A stretch of DNA of 13,704 bases from Candidatus Kapaibacterium sp. (GCA_938038165.1 CALHRB010000311.1:1-13704), one strand, 5' to 3'; positions 1 to 7,641 are shown, counted from the first letter of the stretch. Numbers and translations: made by a program. Notes: generated from the sequence alone by a model not told the origin.

Positions 1-1431
1 GGAGATGTTATGTTTCATATCAAAAACAGAGAAGGTTTGGTTTTAGCTCCTACTCACGAAGAAATAATCACATACCATGCCCGACAGCATATTCAATCTT
101 ACAGAGAACTGCCTCAGATCTGGTATCAGATACAAAACAAATTCAGAAACGAACCCCGTCCAAAGTCCGGGGTATTACGAGGCCGTCAATTTTTAATGAA
201 GGATTCCTATTCTCTTGATTCCACCTGGGATGGCTTAGACGAAAGTTATAAAAAACACTATGAAGCATATAAAAAGATATTTACTCGTTGTGGTCTCAAA
301 TTTTTTATTGTTGGTGCCTCGAGTGGTGCTATGGGGGGAAAGCAATCCGAAGAGTTTATGATTGAATCCGATGCAGGCGAGGATGTTTGTGCTGTTTCGG
401 ACTCCGGTTATGCTGCTAACCTCGAAGTTGCCACTTCTTCTCTTAAACCAGTCGGTCGTATTTCCGGGAACAAGGATATCGAGGAATTTCCTACACCTAA
501 TGCCAGAACAATTGATGATTTAATAGAGCAATACGGGCTTCCAGAGGATAGACTTGCCAAATCGCTTATATATATAATTGACTCAAAACCTGTATTAATT
601 TTGATGCGTGGTAATGATGAATTAAATGAAACCAAATTGCAGTCAGCATTCAAAACCAATATTTTCAGACCAGCTGAGCCAAACGAATTGCTTGAAATCA
701 CAGGTGCTAATGCCGGTTCTATTGGTCCGGTAAATTTGAAAACTAATATCAGGATTGTTGCTGATAACCTATTAAAAGACGCCAATGGTCTTACCAGTGG
801 TGCAAATAAGGACGGTTACCATTTTAAAAATATTGATTTTACAAAAGATTGCAAAATTGATGAATATTTTGACTTAAGAACTGTCAAAGAAGGTGAACCT
901 TGCATAATTAATGGCTCACCCATCAGGATTGTTAAAGCAATTGAATTAGGACATATTTTCAAGTTAGGTACAAAATATTCAGAAGCACTCGGTGCAAGAT
1001 TTTTAGATGCAGAAGGACAAGAACACCCTATCATTATGGGAAGTTATGGGATCGGTGTCGAACGCATAATGGCTTCTTATATTGAACAAAATTATGATGA
1101 TACCGGTATTATCTGGAACAAAGCTTTAACCCCATACCATTTCCATTTGATTGGACTTGGTTTGGGCAAAACTCCAGATATACAAGAAGCATGTGAAAAT
1201 ATTTACAATGAACTTTCTGAACTGAATCTTGAAGTCCTTTATGATGACAGAGACGAAAATCCTGGCGTTAAGTTTAACGATGCGGATTTAATCGGAATTC
1301 CCTATCAGATTATTGTAGGCAAGAAAAATTTGGATAATGGTAAAATTGAATTAAAAAACAGAAGAACAGGCAACAGAGACTTAATTGATCAGATATCGCT
1401 GAAAGAAATTGCATTAGAATTATCTAAATAA
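1..1431 (+). CDS. proS: Prolyl-tRNA synthetase, bacterial type with INS editing domain (5' end cut off by window edge)
   Basis: This class II aminoacyl-tRNA synthetase charges tRNA-Pro with proline in the cytoplasm. The reading frame is open from base 1, and the first visible residues already correspond to about residue 90 of the 572-residue E. coli enzyme, so roughly 90 residues are outside the window. Visible residues 18-21 are the THEE motif. Motif 2 (FRNEPRPKSG onward) spans about 48-64, and motif 3 (GSYGIGVERI) is at 347-356. Between motifs 2 and 3, about 163-290, lies a YbaK-like INS domain. It contains a lysine (visible 187, AKSL) where the editing lysine is expected, and a GSIGP loop at 239-243 matching the family GxxxP motif, so it probably deacylates mischarged Ala-tRNA-Pro. 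The C-terminal part is the anticodon-binding domain. An intrinsic terminator follows the stop codon. Bacteroidia usually carry the eukaryote-like form without INS, so this form is mildly informative about taxonomy. Confidence 0.97.
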   Translation, partial: GDVMFHIKNREGLVLAPTHEEIITYHARQHIQSYRELPQIWYQIQNKFRNEPRPKSGVLRGRQFLMKDSYSLDSTWDGLDESYKKHYEAYKKIFTRCGLKFFIVGASSGAMGGKQSEEFMIESDAGEDVCAVSDSGYAANLEVATSSLKPVGRISGNKDIEEFPTPNARTIDDLIEQYGLPEDRLAKSLIYIIDSKPVLILMRGNDELNETKLQSAFKTNIFRPAEPNELLEITGANAGSIGPVNLKTNIRIVADNLLKDANGLTSGANKDGYHFKNIDFTKDCKIDEYFDLRTVKEGEPCIINGSPIRIVKAIELGHIFKLGTKYSEALGARFLDAEGQEHPIIMGSYGIGVERIMASYIEQNYDDTGIIWNKALTPYHFHLIGLGLGKTPDIQEACENIYNELSELNLEVLYDDRDENPGVKFNDADLIGIPYQIIVGKKNLDNGKIELKNRRTGNRDLIDQISLKEIALELSK

Positions 1432-1459
1432 TTACTGTTTTCAATTATTGTTTGCTATA

Positions 1460-1498
1460 ATGGGTGATGTTTGCAACTTCACCCATTTCTTTTGTTCT
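1460..1498 (+). terminator. Intrinsic terminator after proS
   Basis: An 8-bp perfect stem, ATGGGTGA (1460-1467) with TCACCCAT (1479-1486), can be extended inward by GTT/AAC across one mismatch. A T-rich run (TTCTTTTGTTCTT) follows. It sits about 30 nt after the proS stop codon and has the T tract on the proS-transcript side only, so it most likely ends the proS transcript. Confidence 0.7.
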
Positions 1499-1543
1499 TA
1501 TGATAATCTTTCATTTATAATTTTGGGCAAAACTTCCAATCCA

Positions 1544-1678
1544 TCAAAAAAGTGAAAAAAAATAAATACCTACTGACAGGCAGGAAAAATCAATCTTTTG
1601 AACAAACAGGGATGTCTGTTCTACCGGAACGCAGTTGGTTGTTTTATTTTCTTATGTTGTTTGCGGCGAAACTTGCTC
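1544..1678 (-). pseudogene. Decayed second copy of a type IX secretion C-terminal sorting domain
   Basis: Read on the minus strand from 1678, the frame gives EQVSPQTT, a stop codon, then ENKTTNCVPVEQTSLFVQKI and on through a GIYFF segment to a second stop. This aligns in register, with a two-codon gap, to residues 403-447 of the intact neighbouring protein (EQVNPKQD ... VEQTSLFVQKFDIS ... GIYF). In the best 48 bases, 42 are identical. The copy starts only about 16 nt past the intact gene's stop. It has an in-frame stop, has lost the invariant LPPG and the basic GNRVGRFIKI tail, and has no start codon of its own. It is either a partial tandem duplication of the gene's 3' end or the last remains of a deleted paralogue whose sorting tail was nearly identical. 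It is not expected to be functional. Confidence 0.75.
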
Positions 1679-1694
1679 TAAGGTTATAACTTTC

Positions 1695-3074
1695 TCAATT
1701 CCATATCTTTATAAACCGCCCGACCCGGTTGCCGAGACGGACAAAATAAATGCCGGGCGGCAGGTTGGAAATATCAAACTTTTGAACAAAAAGGGATGTT
1801 TGTTCTACCAGATTGCATTCACCGAGTAGATTATAGATTTTTATGTCTTGTTTTGGGTTAACTTGCTCTGCATTAATGTCTTGAATTTCAATATAATCCC
1901 TTGCTGGGTTGGGGAAGATGGAAAAATCATTAATTAGTGCATCAGGATTTTCAATTTCAGTTTTAATTCTGCCTGATTTATATAAACCATCGCCAAAAAC
2001 GCCAGCATAAACGATGATGCCTTCTTTTGTAGAATCAATTTCGGGGATTGCAACTTGTCTGACAGATGAATCCTTGGGCAATCCATCGGAAAAATTTTCC
2101 CAGGACCAGCCAAAACTTCCGCTAAGATATACCCCTTGTTTGTCACAGGCAGCGGCAATAAATTTAGGATAAAGAGGATGTTGTGCGAGAGAAAAGACAG
2201 TGGAACCAAAAGCACCGACAGGTTTCCAGGTCTTTCCTGTATCCTGGGATAAATAAATTCCTTTACCATAACGATACTTATTTAGATCAATTGAATCAAC
2301 ACCGCACAGAACCCAAGCTTTGTCGTAAGCCGAAGGCAGTACACATAATACCCTTTTATTGTTAAGCCCTGAAGAATCCTTTAACCATGTCTTGCCATTA
2401 TCATAGGAACGATAAACACCGTTATTGTGAAAGCCGTCGCCAGCTATAAATATTAAATTTTTGTCTAATGGAGATATAGCTATATCAAGGGACTGTATAT
2501 CAAGATCCTGATTGGTCAAACATTCATCAAAATTATCATACGAATATCTAAAACCCTCATCTGTATTAGCTGCCGAAGCAAATATTGCAAGTTTGTCAGC
2601 ATCATTCTTTTTTGAAATAATTTTTGTGATTTGAAAATTACCAGGGCATTTCAAATCTTCTGTATTCCAGCTATATCCGCCATCACTTGAAATAAGTATC
2701 CCGCCACGGTTGAATTTTCTAACCGAAGCAAACCATACTTTATCATCAAGGGCTGACTGATGAAGGTTATACACAGAATAGCCACTCAAAATTGGATCAC
2801 TAAATGTACTACCACCGTTTGTGCTGATTCTGAAACCATTCTGACCAACCCCGAAATATGGAAAATTTATATCCTGTTTCGAAAAATCAGTTGGTATATC
2901 GTCCGATGAAACCATAATTAACTGTGGATTTTTGGAGCTAAGAAAAATACCATTCAAATATAAGCTCGTTCCCGATAACTTAGTCCACTTTTGTGAAAAT
3001 AGCTCAGGAACATTTATTAACAAAGAAAACAAGATAATCAAATTTAACCAGGGGGAAAAAAACTTTTTCATCAT
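1695..3074 (-). CDS. Secreted Asp-box beta-propeller protein with type IX secretion (Por) C-terminal sorting domain
   Basis: The 459-residue protein starts with MMKKFF, then a hydrophobic segment (about 9-22), and ends its likely signal peptide near LFS-QK (27-30), so it should be exported through Sec. The body carries at least five Asp-box/BNR-like motifs: STNGGSTF (84), SSDGGYSW (129), SYDNFDE (178), SYDNGKTW (223) and SQDTGKTW (276), plus a degenerate SGSFGWSW (318). This pattern is typical of sialidase- or sortilin-like beta-propellers. No catalytic residues of a sialidase were recognised, so a binding or structural role is as likely as an enzymatic one. Residues 385-459 are a type A sorting domain (IFPNPARDY, IKIYNLLGE, LPPGIYFVRLGNRVGRF). 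This family of domains directs passage through the type IX system to the cell surface or medium. The start is taken at ATG 3074. A TTG at 3077 and a second ATG at 3071 are alternatives, and there is no clear ribosome-binding site. Its substrate is unknown. Confidence 0.85.
   Translation of the reverse strand: MMKKFFSPWLNLIILFSLLINVPELFSQKWTKLSGTSLYLNGIFLSSKNPQLIMVSSDDIPTDFSKQDINFPYFGVGQNGFRISTNGGSTFSDPILSGYSVYNLHQSALDDKVWFASVRKFNRGGILISSDGGYSWNTEDLKCPGNFQITKIISKKNDADKLAIFASAANTDEGFRYSYDNFDECLTNQDLDIQSLDIAISPLDKNLIFIAGDGFHNNGVYRSYDNGKTWLKDSSGLNNKRVLCVLPSAYDKAWVLCGVDSIDLNKYRYGKGIYLSQDTGKTWKPVGAFGSTVFSLAQHPLYPKFIAAACDKQGVYLSGSFGWSWENFSDGLPKDSSVRQVAIPEIDSTKEGIIVYAGVFGDGLYKSGRIKTEIENPDALINDFSIFPNPARDYIEIQDINAEQVNPKQDIKIYNLLGECNLVEQTSLFVQKFDISNLPPGIYFVRLGNRVGRFIKIWN
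1742..1870. repeat. Direct repeat, intact copy (partner of about 1559-1680)
   Basis: The stretch from about 1742 to 1870, inside the 3' end of the secreted beta-propeller gene, matches the intergenic stretch of about 1559-1680 in the same orientation. Shared landmarks are ACTTGCTCT (1861-1869 and 1671-1679) and CTTTTGAACAAA (1779-1790 and 1595-1606). The offset changes from 190 to 184, which indicates a 6-nt deletion in the outer copy. The frame is preserved across it, so the match is of protein-coding origin. Confidence 0.75.
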
Positions 3075-3176
3075 CAAATAAAAATATTTAAAATAATCAA
3101 TTACTAAATTAATGTTTTTTTTTGTTATCCGTTTATTCTTTTGAGGAGATTAATAAAAATTCGAAAGAAAATAATT

Positions 3177-3842
3177 ATGCATCCTGATAAATTGAAAGAA
3201 ATAATAATCTCCGGCGAATCCTCAACTGTCGAATTCAAGCGGAAAATCAGCTCTTACGAAAAAATTGCACGGGAAATTTCAGCCTTTGCCAATACCCTGG
3301 GAGGGTATTTAATAATTGGAGTTGATGATGATGGCAAAATTGTTGGTATTGATAGTGAGAAATCTTCATCTGACCTTATTGAAGAAATCTGCACTTTTTA
3401 CATCGCTCCGCCCATTGAACCTGAAATTGAAATAGTAAATATTTACAATAAAGATATTATTGTTGTATATATCAACGAAAGCAGTAACAAACCTCATAAA
3501 ATACAAGATAATGGCTCAAATTCGGAATATGTATCAAGAGCTTATATCCGTGTTGGAGATAAATCTCTTATAGCAAGCAGAGAAATGGAAAGAGTTCTTG
3601 CAGGACTTAGCCCAGATTCAAGACCTTTGAAACTTAGCATTGGAGACAAAGAAAAAAGACTTTTTGCATATCTTGAAAAAAACGAAAAAGCCACCGTCAA
3701 GGACTTTGCAAGGATAGTCAATATTTCTGAACGAAGGGCTTCCAGACTGCTTGTCAGACTTGTTAGAGCTGGTGTATTACAAATCCACGTTGACAATAAT
3801 TCCGATTTCTTCACTTTGGTCGAAAGAATTGATGGTCAATAA
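3177..3842 (+). CDS. AlbA_2 (Schlafen-like) domain protein with C-terminal winged helix
   Basis: The 221-residue protein opens with an AlbA_2 domain (about 4-140). The evidence is GESSTVEFKRK (13-23), the AFANTLGGYLIIGVDDDG stretch (36-53), and YVSRAYIRVGDKS (118-130), which resembles the conserved closing segment. This family is found in putative DNA-binding transcriptional regulators and, in related Schlafen proteins, in RNases. Residues about 157-215 look like a winged helix-turn-helix (ATVKDFARIVNISERRASRL followed by a wing). That supports a nucleic-acid-binding regulator, with target unknown. The ATG at 3177 is used because the family homology begins right there. An in-frame TTG at 3141 would add 12 basic residues. 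A GAGGAG at 3143-3148 is too far upstream to serve ATG 3177. The 3' end overlaps the next gene by 11 nt, which suggests the two are co-transcribed. Confidence 0.8.
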   Translation: MHPDKLKEIIISGESSTVEFKRKISSYEKIAREISAFANTLGGYLIIGVDDDGKIVGIDSEKSSSDLIEEICTFYIAPPIEPEIEIVNIYNKDIIVVYINESSNKPHKIQDNGSNSEYVSRAYIRVGDKSLIASREMERVLAGLSPDSRPLKLSIGDKEKRLFAYLEKNEKATVKDFARIVNISERRASRLLVRLVRAGVLQIHVDNNSDFFTLVERIDGQ

Positions 3843-4563
3843 TACTAATAAAATTTTAGATTTTTGTAAAAGCATCTTTCTATCACCATTGAATGTTTTA
3901 TCCCCGAAACACTGCATTGTCTGCGAAAGAAGTATTCAGCAAGATACTAATATAAATTACATCTGTGATGACTGCTATTTTAACTTTCCGCTGGCACCAT
4001 CGCCAAGTTTAATAATCAACAAATTAGCCGAAAATTTTCCCCCTGACGATTTTGCTATAAGTAATGCCATTGCTCTTTTCAGGGTATCACACAACTCGGA
4101 CTATATGAAAATAATTCATTCCATAAAATATTACGGATTTAGAAAAATCGGAATTCAACTTGGATTAGAATTAGGCAAACTAATAAAAAATCAATTTAAT
4201 CAAAGTTATGATTTGATAGTCCCTGTTCCGATTCATTCGGCTCGTTTACGTGAAAGAGGATTTAATCAAGCGGAATATATTGCTAAAGGAATATCCCCGA
4301 TGCTGGGCATCAAAGTTCATACTAAGCTAATCAAAAGGTTTAAATATACTACAACACAAACCATTCTTTCTGCTGAAGAAAGAAGATCTAATGTTCAAAA
4401 TGTATTCAAGGGTTATAACGAAAATACAAAACTGAGCGATGAAATCATTTTGTTGGTTGATGACGTTTTAACAACCGGATCAACAATAAATGAATGCGCT
4501 AAAACCCTTCTCAATCTTGGTGCAAGAAGGATTGACGTTGCAACATTAGCTTTATCGGTTTAA
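3832..4563 (+). CDS. comF: ComF family phosphoribosyltransferase-like protein
   Basis: The 243-residue protein has the ComF layout. An N-terminal zinc-ribbon-like four-cysteine cluster (CIVC at 28-31 and CDDC at 45-48) precedes a type I phosphoribosyltransferase fold. Visible motifs are PVPIHSARLRERGFNQAE (131-148), TTTQTILSAEERRSNVQNVF (173-192) and the PRPP-binding loop LLVDDVLTTGST (207-218). Family members are required for DNA uptake in competent bacteria, but the reaction is not settled. Many non-competent bacteria keep the gene as well, so competence cannot be inferred from it. The start at ATG 3832 lies within the end of the AlbA_2 gene (11-nt overlap), suggesting translational coupling. 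The frame is open further upstream, but that part reads as the neighbour's coding sequence in another frame. The stop codon is separated by one base from the stop of the convergent synthase gene. Confidence 0.92.
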   Translation: MVNNTNKILDFCKSIFLSPLNVLSPKHCIVCERSIQQDTNINYICDDCYFNFPLAPSPSLIINKLAENFPPDDFAISNAIALFRVSHNSDYMKIIHSIKYYGFRKIGIQLGLELGKLIKNQFNQSYDLIVPVPIHSARLRERGFNQAEYIAKGISPMLGIKVHTKLIKRFKYTTTQTILSAEERRSNVQNVFKGYNENTKLSDEIILLVDDVLTTGSTINECAKTLLNLGARRIDVATLALSV

Positions 4564-4564
4564 A

Positions 4565-5446
4565 CTATTGTATTCTTCTCAGTTTCTTTCTTGAACTCAT
4601 TTCGCTTTCGTAAACTTTTTTAATTCCATCCCCAAGAGAATTTTCAATGTCACGAATGTTAGAAATTAATCTGATTAGACCACCAATCTCGACAGAGGCT
4701 GCCTGATCTGTTCCCCACATAGCTCTGTCTAATGTTATATGCCTCTCAACGAAAGAAGCACCTAAAGTAACTGCAGCCCAGGTTGGTGCTAATCCAACTT
4801 CGTGACCTGAATATCCTATTGGGATATTAGGATATTTATTTTGTAATGTGGTGATAACCCTTAAATTTAATTCTTCGACTTTGCAAGGGTAAGTTGAAGT
4901 TGCATGAGCTATAAGCAAATTATCTTCTCCAATTTTATCGACTGCGTTTTCGATTTCTTCCATAGTGGACATACCAGTAGAAATCATTAATGGTTTGCCG
5001 GTTGATTTCATTTTCTTGAGTAATTCAATATCAGTCAGAGAGGCTGACGGTGCTTTATAAGCAGGCACATCAAACTGCTCAATGAAATCCACCGAAGGCT
5101 CGTCCCAGCAGGATGCAAACCATCTAATTTTATGTTCTTTGCAGAATCTATCAATTTCTGCATATTCATCTAAACCAAATTCTACTTTATAGCGATAATC
5201 AATGTATGTCATCCTTCCCCAGGGTGTATCTCTTTCAATATACCATTGATCTTTGGGAACGCAGATTTCGGGAGTTCTTTTTTGGAACTTTACAGCATCG
5301 GCGCCGGCTGTTGCAGCTCCAGCGATCATTTTTTTTGCCAGTTCCACAGAACCATTATGATTAATACCAATTTCAGCAATAACATAAGTTGGCTCGCCAT
5401 CACCAACAAATCTCTCGCCTATTTTAATTTTTCTTTTCGGATTCAT
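4565..5446 (-). CDS. neuB: NeuB-family PEP-dependent sugar acid synthase without SAF domain
   Basis: The 293-residue TIM-barrel protein belongs to the N-acetylneuraminate synthase family, which condenses phosphoenolpyruvate with an aldose to give a 3-deoxy-2-ulosonic acid. Visible family motifs are AEIGINHNG (24-32), KFQ (53-55), ISTGMST (155-161), HATSTYP (181-187), GYSGHE (211-216), ERHITLD (234-240) and GTDQAA (245-250). H215 and H236 are candidates for the metal-binding histidines. Classical NeuB, PseI and LegI proteins are about 335-350 residues long and end in an SAF (antifreeze-like) domain that caps the partner subunit's active site. Here the chain ends at KKLRRIQ, just where that domain would begin, and only the opposite-strand comF gene follows. 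A distinctive TPWGRMTYIDYR segment (74-85) suggests a separate subfamily. A strong GAGGGAG lies 5 nt before ATG 5446. It is the last gene of the six-gene operon. The real substrate is unknown. Confidence 0.9.
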   Translation of the reverse strand: MNPKRKIKIGERFVGDGEPTYVIAEIGINHNGSVELAKKMIAGAATAGADAVKFQKRTPEICVPKDQWYIERDTPWGRMTYIDYRYKVEFGLDEYAEIDRFCKEHKIRWFASCWDEPSVDFIEQFDVPAYKAPSASLTDIELLKKMKSTGKPLMISTGMSTMEEIENAVDKIGEDNLLIAHATSTYPCKVEELNLRVITTLQNKYPNIPIGYSGHEVGLAPTWAAVTLGASFVERHITLDRAMWGTDQAASVEIGGLIRLISNIRDIENSLGDGIKKVYESEMSSRKKLRRIQ

Positions 5447-5451
5447 TTTTT

Positions 5452-5458
5452 CTCCCTC
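5452..5458 (-). promoter_or_regulatory. Shine-Dalgarno site of the NeuB-type gene
   Basis: The minus strand reads GAGGGAG followed by five A/T bases and then ATG at 5446, which is near-ideal spacing. It fixes the start of the synthase gene and shows that this organism uses Shine-Dalgarno initiation, unlike most Bacteroidia. Confidence 0.8.
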
Positions 5459-5470
5459 ATAATAAAAAAA

Positions 5471-6286
5471 TTACCAAATTGTCCAACCCCCATCAACGAC
5501 AAGATTAGCACCGGTCATATACGAAGAAGCATCACTTGCCAAAAAAAGCAAAGCTCCTTTGTAATCAGTTGCTCGAGCCATTCTCTTTAATGGAGTTCTT
5601 TTTGAATAGTTCTCAATAAAAAAATCTGCCTGATGGTTTTCTACTCCTCCTGGGGAAAGAGCATTAACACGGACATTATGACTACCCCAGTATGCTGCAA
5701 GAAAACGTGTAAAAGAGATTACAGCACCTTTTGCCGTGGGATATGCCGGGGATTTGTAAAACATCCTGCTGCCGTCAGGCTTTAAATATAGTGATTGGTC
5801 AGGTGCAACAATCCCGTAAGTTGATGCAATATTTATAATATTGCCTCTGTTCTGCTTTGCCATTTCAGTTCCAAATACCTGAGAACAAATAAAGACTCCG
5901 GTTACATTAACATCAATGACTTTTCGGAATAAATCAAGTGGGTAGTTCTCAAATTTCGATTCCTCGAGCAGAGAAACAGGATTTTCGACCATATCATTTA
6001 TGGCAGCGTTATTAACCAAAATATCGATATGATTATATTTTTCGAGGATTTTTTGTTTTGATAATTCAACCTGAACTTTATCAGTAATATCAAAAGCAAT
6101 ACCAATAGAATCAGAAGGTAATTCTTTAGCAAATTCAATGCACTTTTCATCATTAATATCGGCAACAACTACATTTGCACCTGCTTCGGCTAAAGCAAGG
6201 CAATGTTGCTTGCCGATAAGTCCCAAAGCACCGGTAACGATAGCAGTTTTGCCTTTCAGATTAAATAATTCATAAACATTTTCCAT
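5471..6286 (-). CDS. Short-chain dehydrogenase/reductase (classical SDR)
   Basis: The 271-residue NAD(P)-dependent oxidoreductase has the Rossmann glycine motif TGALGLIG (18-25). An acidic residue at the end of the second strand (D43 in VADIND) favours NAD(H). NNAA is at 92-95, the catalytic serine is in IASTYG (S155), and the catalytic pair Y182 and K186 lies in YPTAKG. The C terminus (ASDASSYMTGANLVVDGGW) is typical of the family. An extra segment of about 16 residues (163-178, DQSLYLKPDGSR) sits between the catalytic serine and tyrosine and may shape a sugar pocket. The gene lies 11 nt after the aminotransferase and 24 nt before the NeuB-type synthase. It probably oxidises or reduces a hydroxyl or keto group of the sugar intermediate in that pathway. 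The substrate cannot be told from sequence alone. Confidence 0.92.
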   Translation of the reverse strand: MENVYELFNLKGKTAIVTGALGLIGKQHCLALAEAGANVVVADINDEKCIEFAKELPSDSIGIAFDITDKVQVELSKQKILEKYNHIDILVNNAAINDMVENPVSLLEESKFENYPLDLFRKVIDVNVTGVFICSQVFGTEMAKQNRGNIINIASTYGIVAPDQSLYLKPDGSRMFYKSPAYPTAKGAVISFTRFLAAYWGSHNVRVNALSPGGVENHQADFFIENYSKRTPLKRMARATDYKGALLFLASDASSYMTGANLVVDGGWTIW

Positions 6287-6297
6287 GCTGTTTTCTT

Positions 6298-7629
6298 TTA
6301 TTTTTTTGGTTTTAAATTAAAATTACCGACTCTTCTGAATACTGGTTCTAATACTTTGCCTCTCAGATATTTGGGTATATTTCCTTCCTGAACGGCTTGT
6401 TTCAGAATCGGTAAAACACGTTGATAAACTTCAAGAGTGTAGGTTATGTCTTCGTCCTTGTGAGAGAAGGACATATTATGAAAACCGCACCAAAGTATGC
6501 CATTCTTTATCAATTCCTGCTGAACAAGTGTTTTCATTTCGAGCGGATTTCCGGCTGAAGCGTCAAAAGTGATTATTGAACGGAAATTGTAACCACTGGC
6601 TTTTGTATATGGCATATCGAGAGCCTCAGCAATTTTGTTATAACCATCCTTCAATTTTTTACCTTGGCTGTCCAGATATCCGGGAACATTTTTTTCTATT
6701 ATTTCTGTTATGGTCGCTTTAGTGGCAGCGAGTGAAAGTGCCTCCCCACCAAAAGTCGTAAAGAAAAATACATCATGTTCGAGCAATTCCATTATATCTT
6801 TTCTACCGGTCAGAACAGATATGGGCATACCATTGGCAAGAGCTTTTGAATAAGTTGCAAGATCGGCTTTGATTCCAAAATATTCCTGAGCCCCTCCTTT
6901 TGCCATTCTGAAGCCAGTCCACATTTCATCAAATATAAGAATTATTCCTTTTTCGGTGCAAATTTCTCTTAATTTGTGAAGAAAATTATCTTTTGGCTCT
7001 TCAAAAACAACAGGTTCGAGTATAATTGCCGCTGTATCATTGTCTATTGCGTTCAGGACGCTATCTATATCGTTGTAATTAAATGTGTATGTTAAATCTT
7101 TTACAGACTGAGGTATTCCTTTGTCTCTGTCGGTTACGCCTATGTACCAGTCATGCCAGCCGTGGTAACCACAGCAGAGAATAGTATTTTTACCTGTATA
7201 AGCCCGTGCTAACCTGACAGCAGCAGAAGTTACATCGCATCCCGTTTTGCTAAACCTTACTGATTCAGCGTTGGGTATGACAGATTTTATTAATTCAGCA
7301 ACTTCAACTTCAAGCGGGTGCATAAGAGAAAAAGTTATACCGTCCTTGAGTTGTTCTATTATTGCGTTATCAACTAAATCATAGCAATATCCAAGTGATA
7401 AAGGTCCAACGCCCATTGTATAATCAATGTATTTATTACCATCAACATCCCAGACATGGCAGCCTTTTCCGCGTTTTAGGTAAATTGGGGCTACTCCTTT
7501 AGTATGTTGCCCTGGACCTTTGGCTAAAGTTTGGGTTACGCAGGGTATTAAACCTAAAGCTTTCTGATAATATCTTTCAGATTCGGCTATAACCGGATAG
7601 TTTTCATTGAAACTGATTGTATTTGCCAT
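6298..7629 (-). CDS. Class III PLP aminotransferase, glutamate-1-semialdehyde aminomutase-like
   Basis: The 443-residue enzyme has the fold-type I class III layout. KTGCDVTSAAVRLARAYTG (128-146) occupies the phosphate-binding position, where the true aminomutase has SGTEA. HGWHD (156-160) stacks on the cofactor, DEMWTGFR (234-241) carries the pyridine-binding aspartate, and YSKALANGMP (260-269) holds the Schiff-base lysine K262. Haem-pathway HemL is an aminomutase, but members of this subfamily are also found in polysaccharide clusters, where they aminate keto sugars. The context, between a transketolase and an SDR, argues for amination of a sugar intermediate and against tetrapyrrole synthesis. 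An AAAGGA sits 8 nt before ATG 7629, and the gene begins 12 nt after the transketolase stop. The amino donor and exact substrate are not visible in the sequence. Confidence 0.9.
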   Translation of the reverse strand: MANTISFNENYPVIAESERYYQKALGLIPCVTQTLAKGPGQHTKGVAPIYLKRGKGCHVWDVDGNKYIDYTMGVGPLSLGYCYDLVDNAIIEQLKDGITFSLMHPLEVEVAELIKSVIPNAESVRFSKTGCDVTSAAVRLARAYTGKNTILCCGYHGWHDWYIGVTDRDKGIPQSVKDLTYTFNYNDIDSVLNAIDNDTAAIILEPVVFEEPKDNFLHKLREICTEKGIILIFDEMWTGFRMAKGGAQEYFGIKADLATYSKALANGMPISVLTGRKDIMELLEHDVFFFTTFGGEALSLAATKATITEIIEKNVPGYLDSQGKKLKDGYNKIAEALDMPYTKASGYNFRSIITFDASAGNPLEMKTLVQQELIKNGILWCGFHNMSFSHKDEDITYTLEVYQRVLPILKQAVQEGNIPKYLRGKVLEPVFRRVGNFNLKPKK

Positions 7630-7641
7630 TCTTATAATCCT

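Noticed and set aside
408..1034. Minus-strand open frames inside proS
   Set aside because: They are antisense to a strongly conserved gene and show no recognisable protein features.
1716..1760. G/C-rich inverted repeat CCGCCCG ... CGGGCGG that might be a terminator
   Set aside because: It lies inside the intact coding sequence of the sorting domain, arises from the PPG and GRF codons, and has no T tract after it.
1635..1829. Plus-strand open frame of 64 codons across the terminator-side intergenic region
   Set aside because: It is antisense to the sorting-domain tail and its decayed copy, has no ribosome-binding site and resembles no known protein.
3141..3176. Longer start (TTG at 3141) for the AlbA_2 protein
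   Set aside because: The added residues are a basic run with no family similarity, no ribosome-binding site precedes the TTG, and homology begins at ATG 3177.
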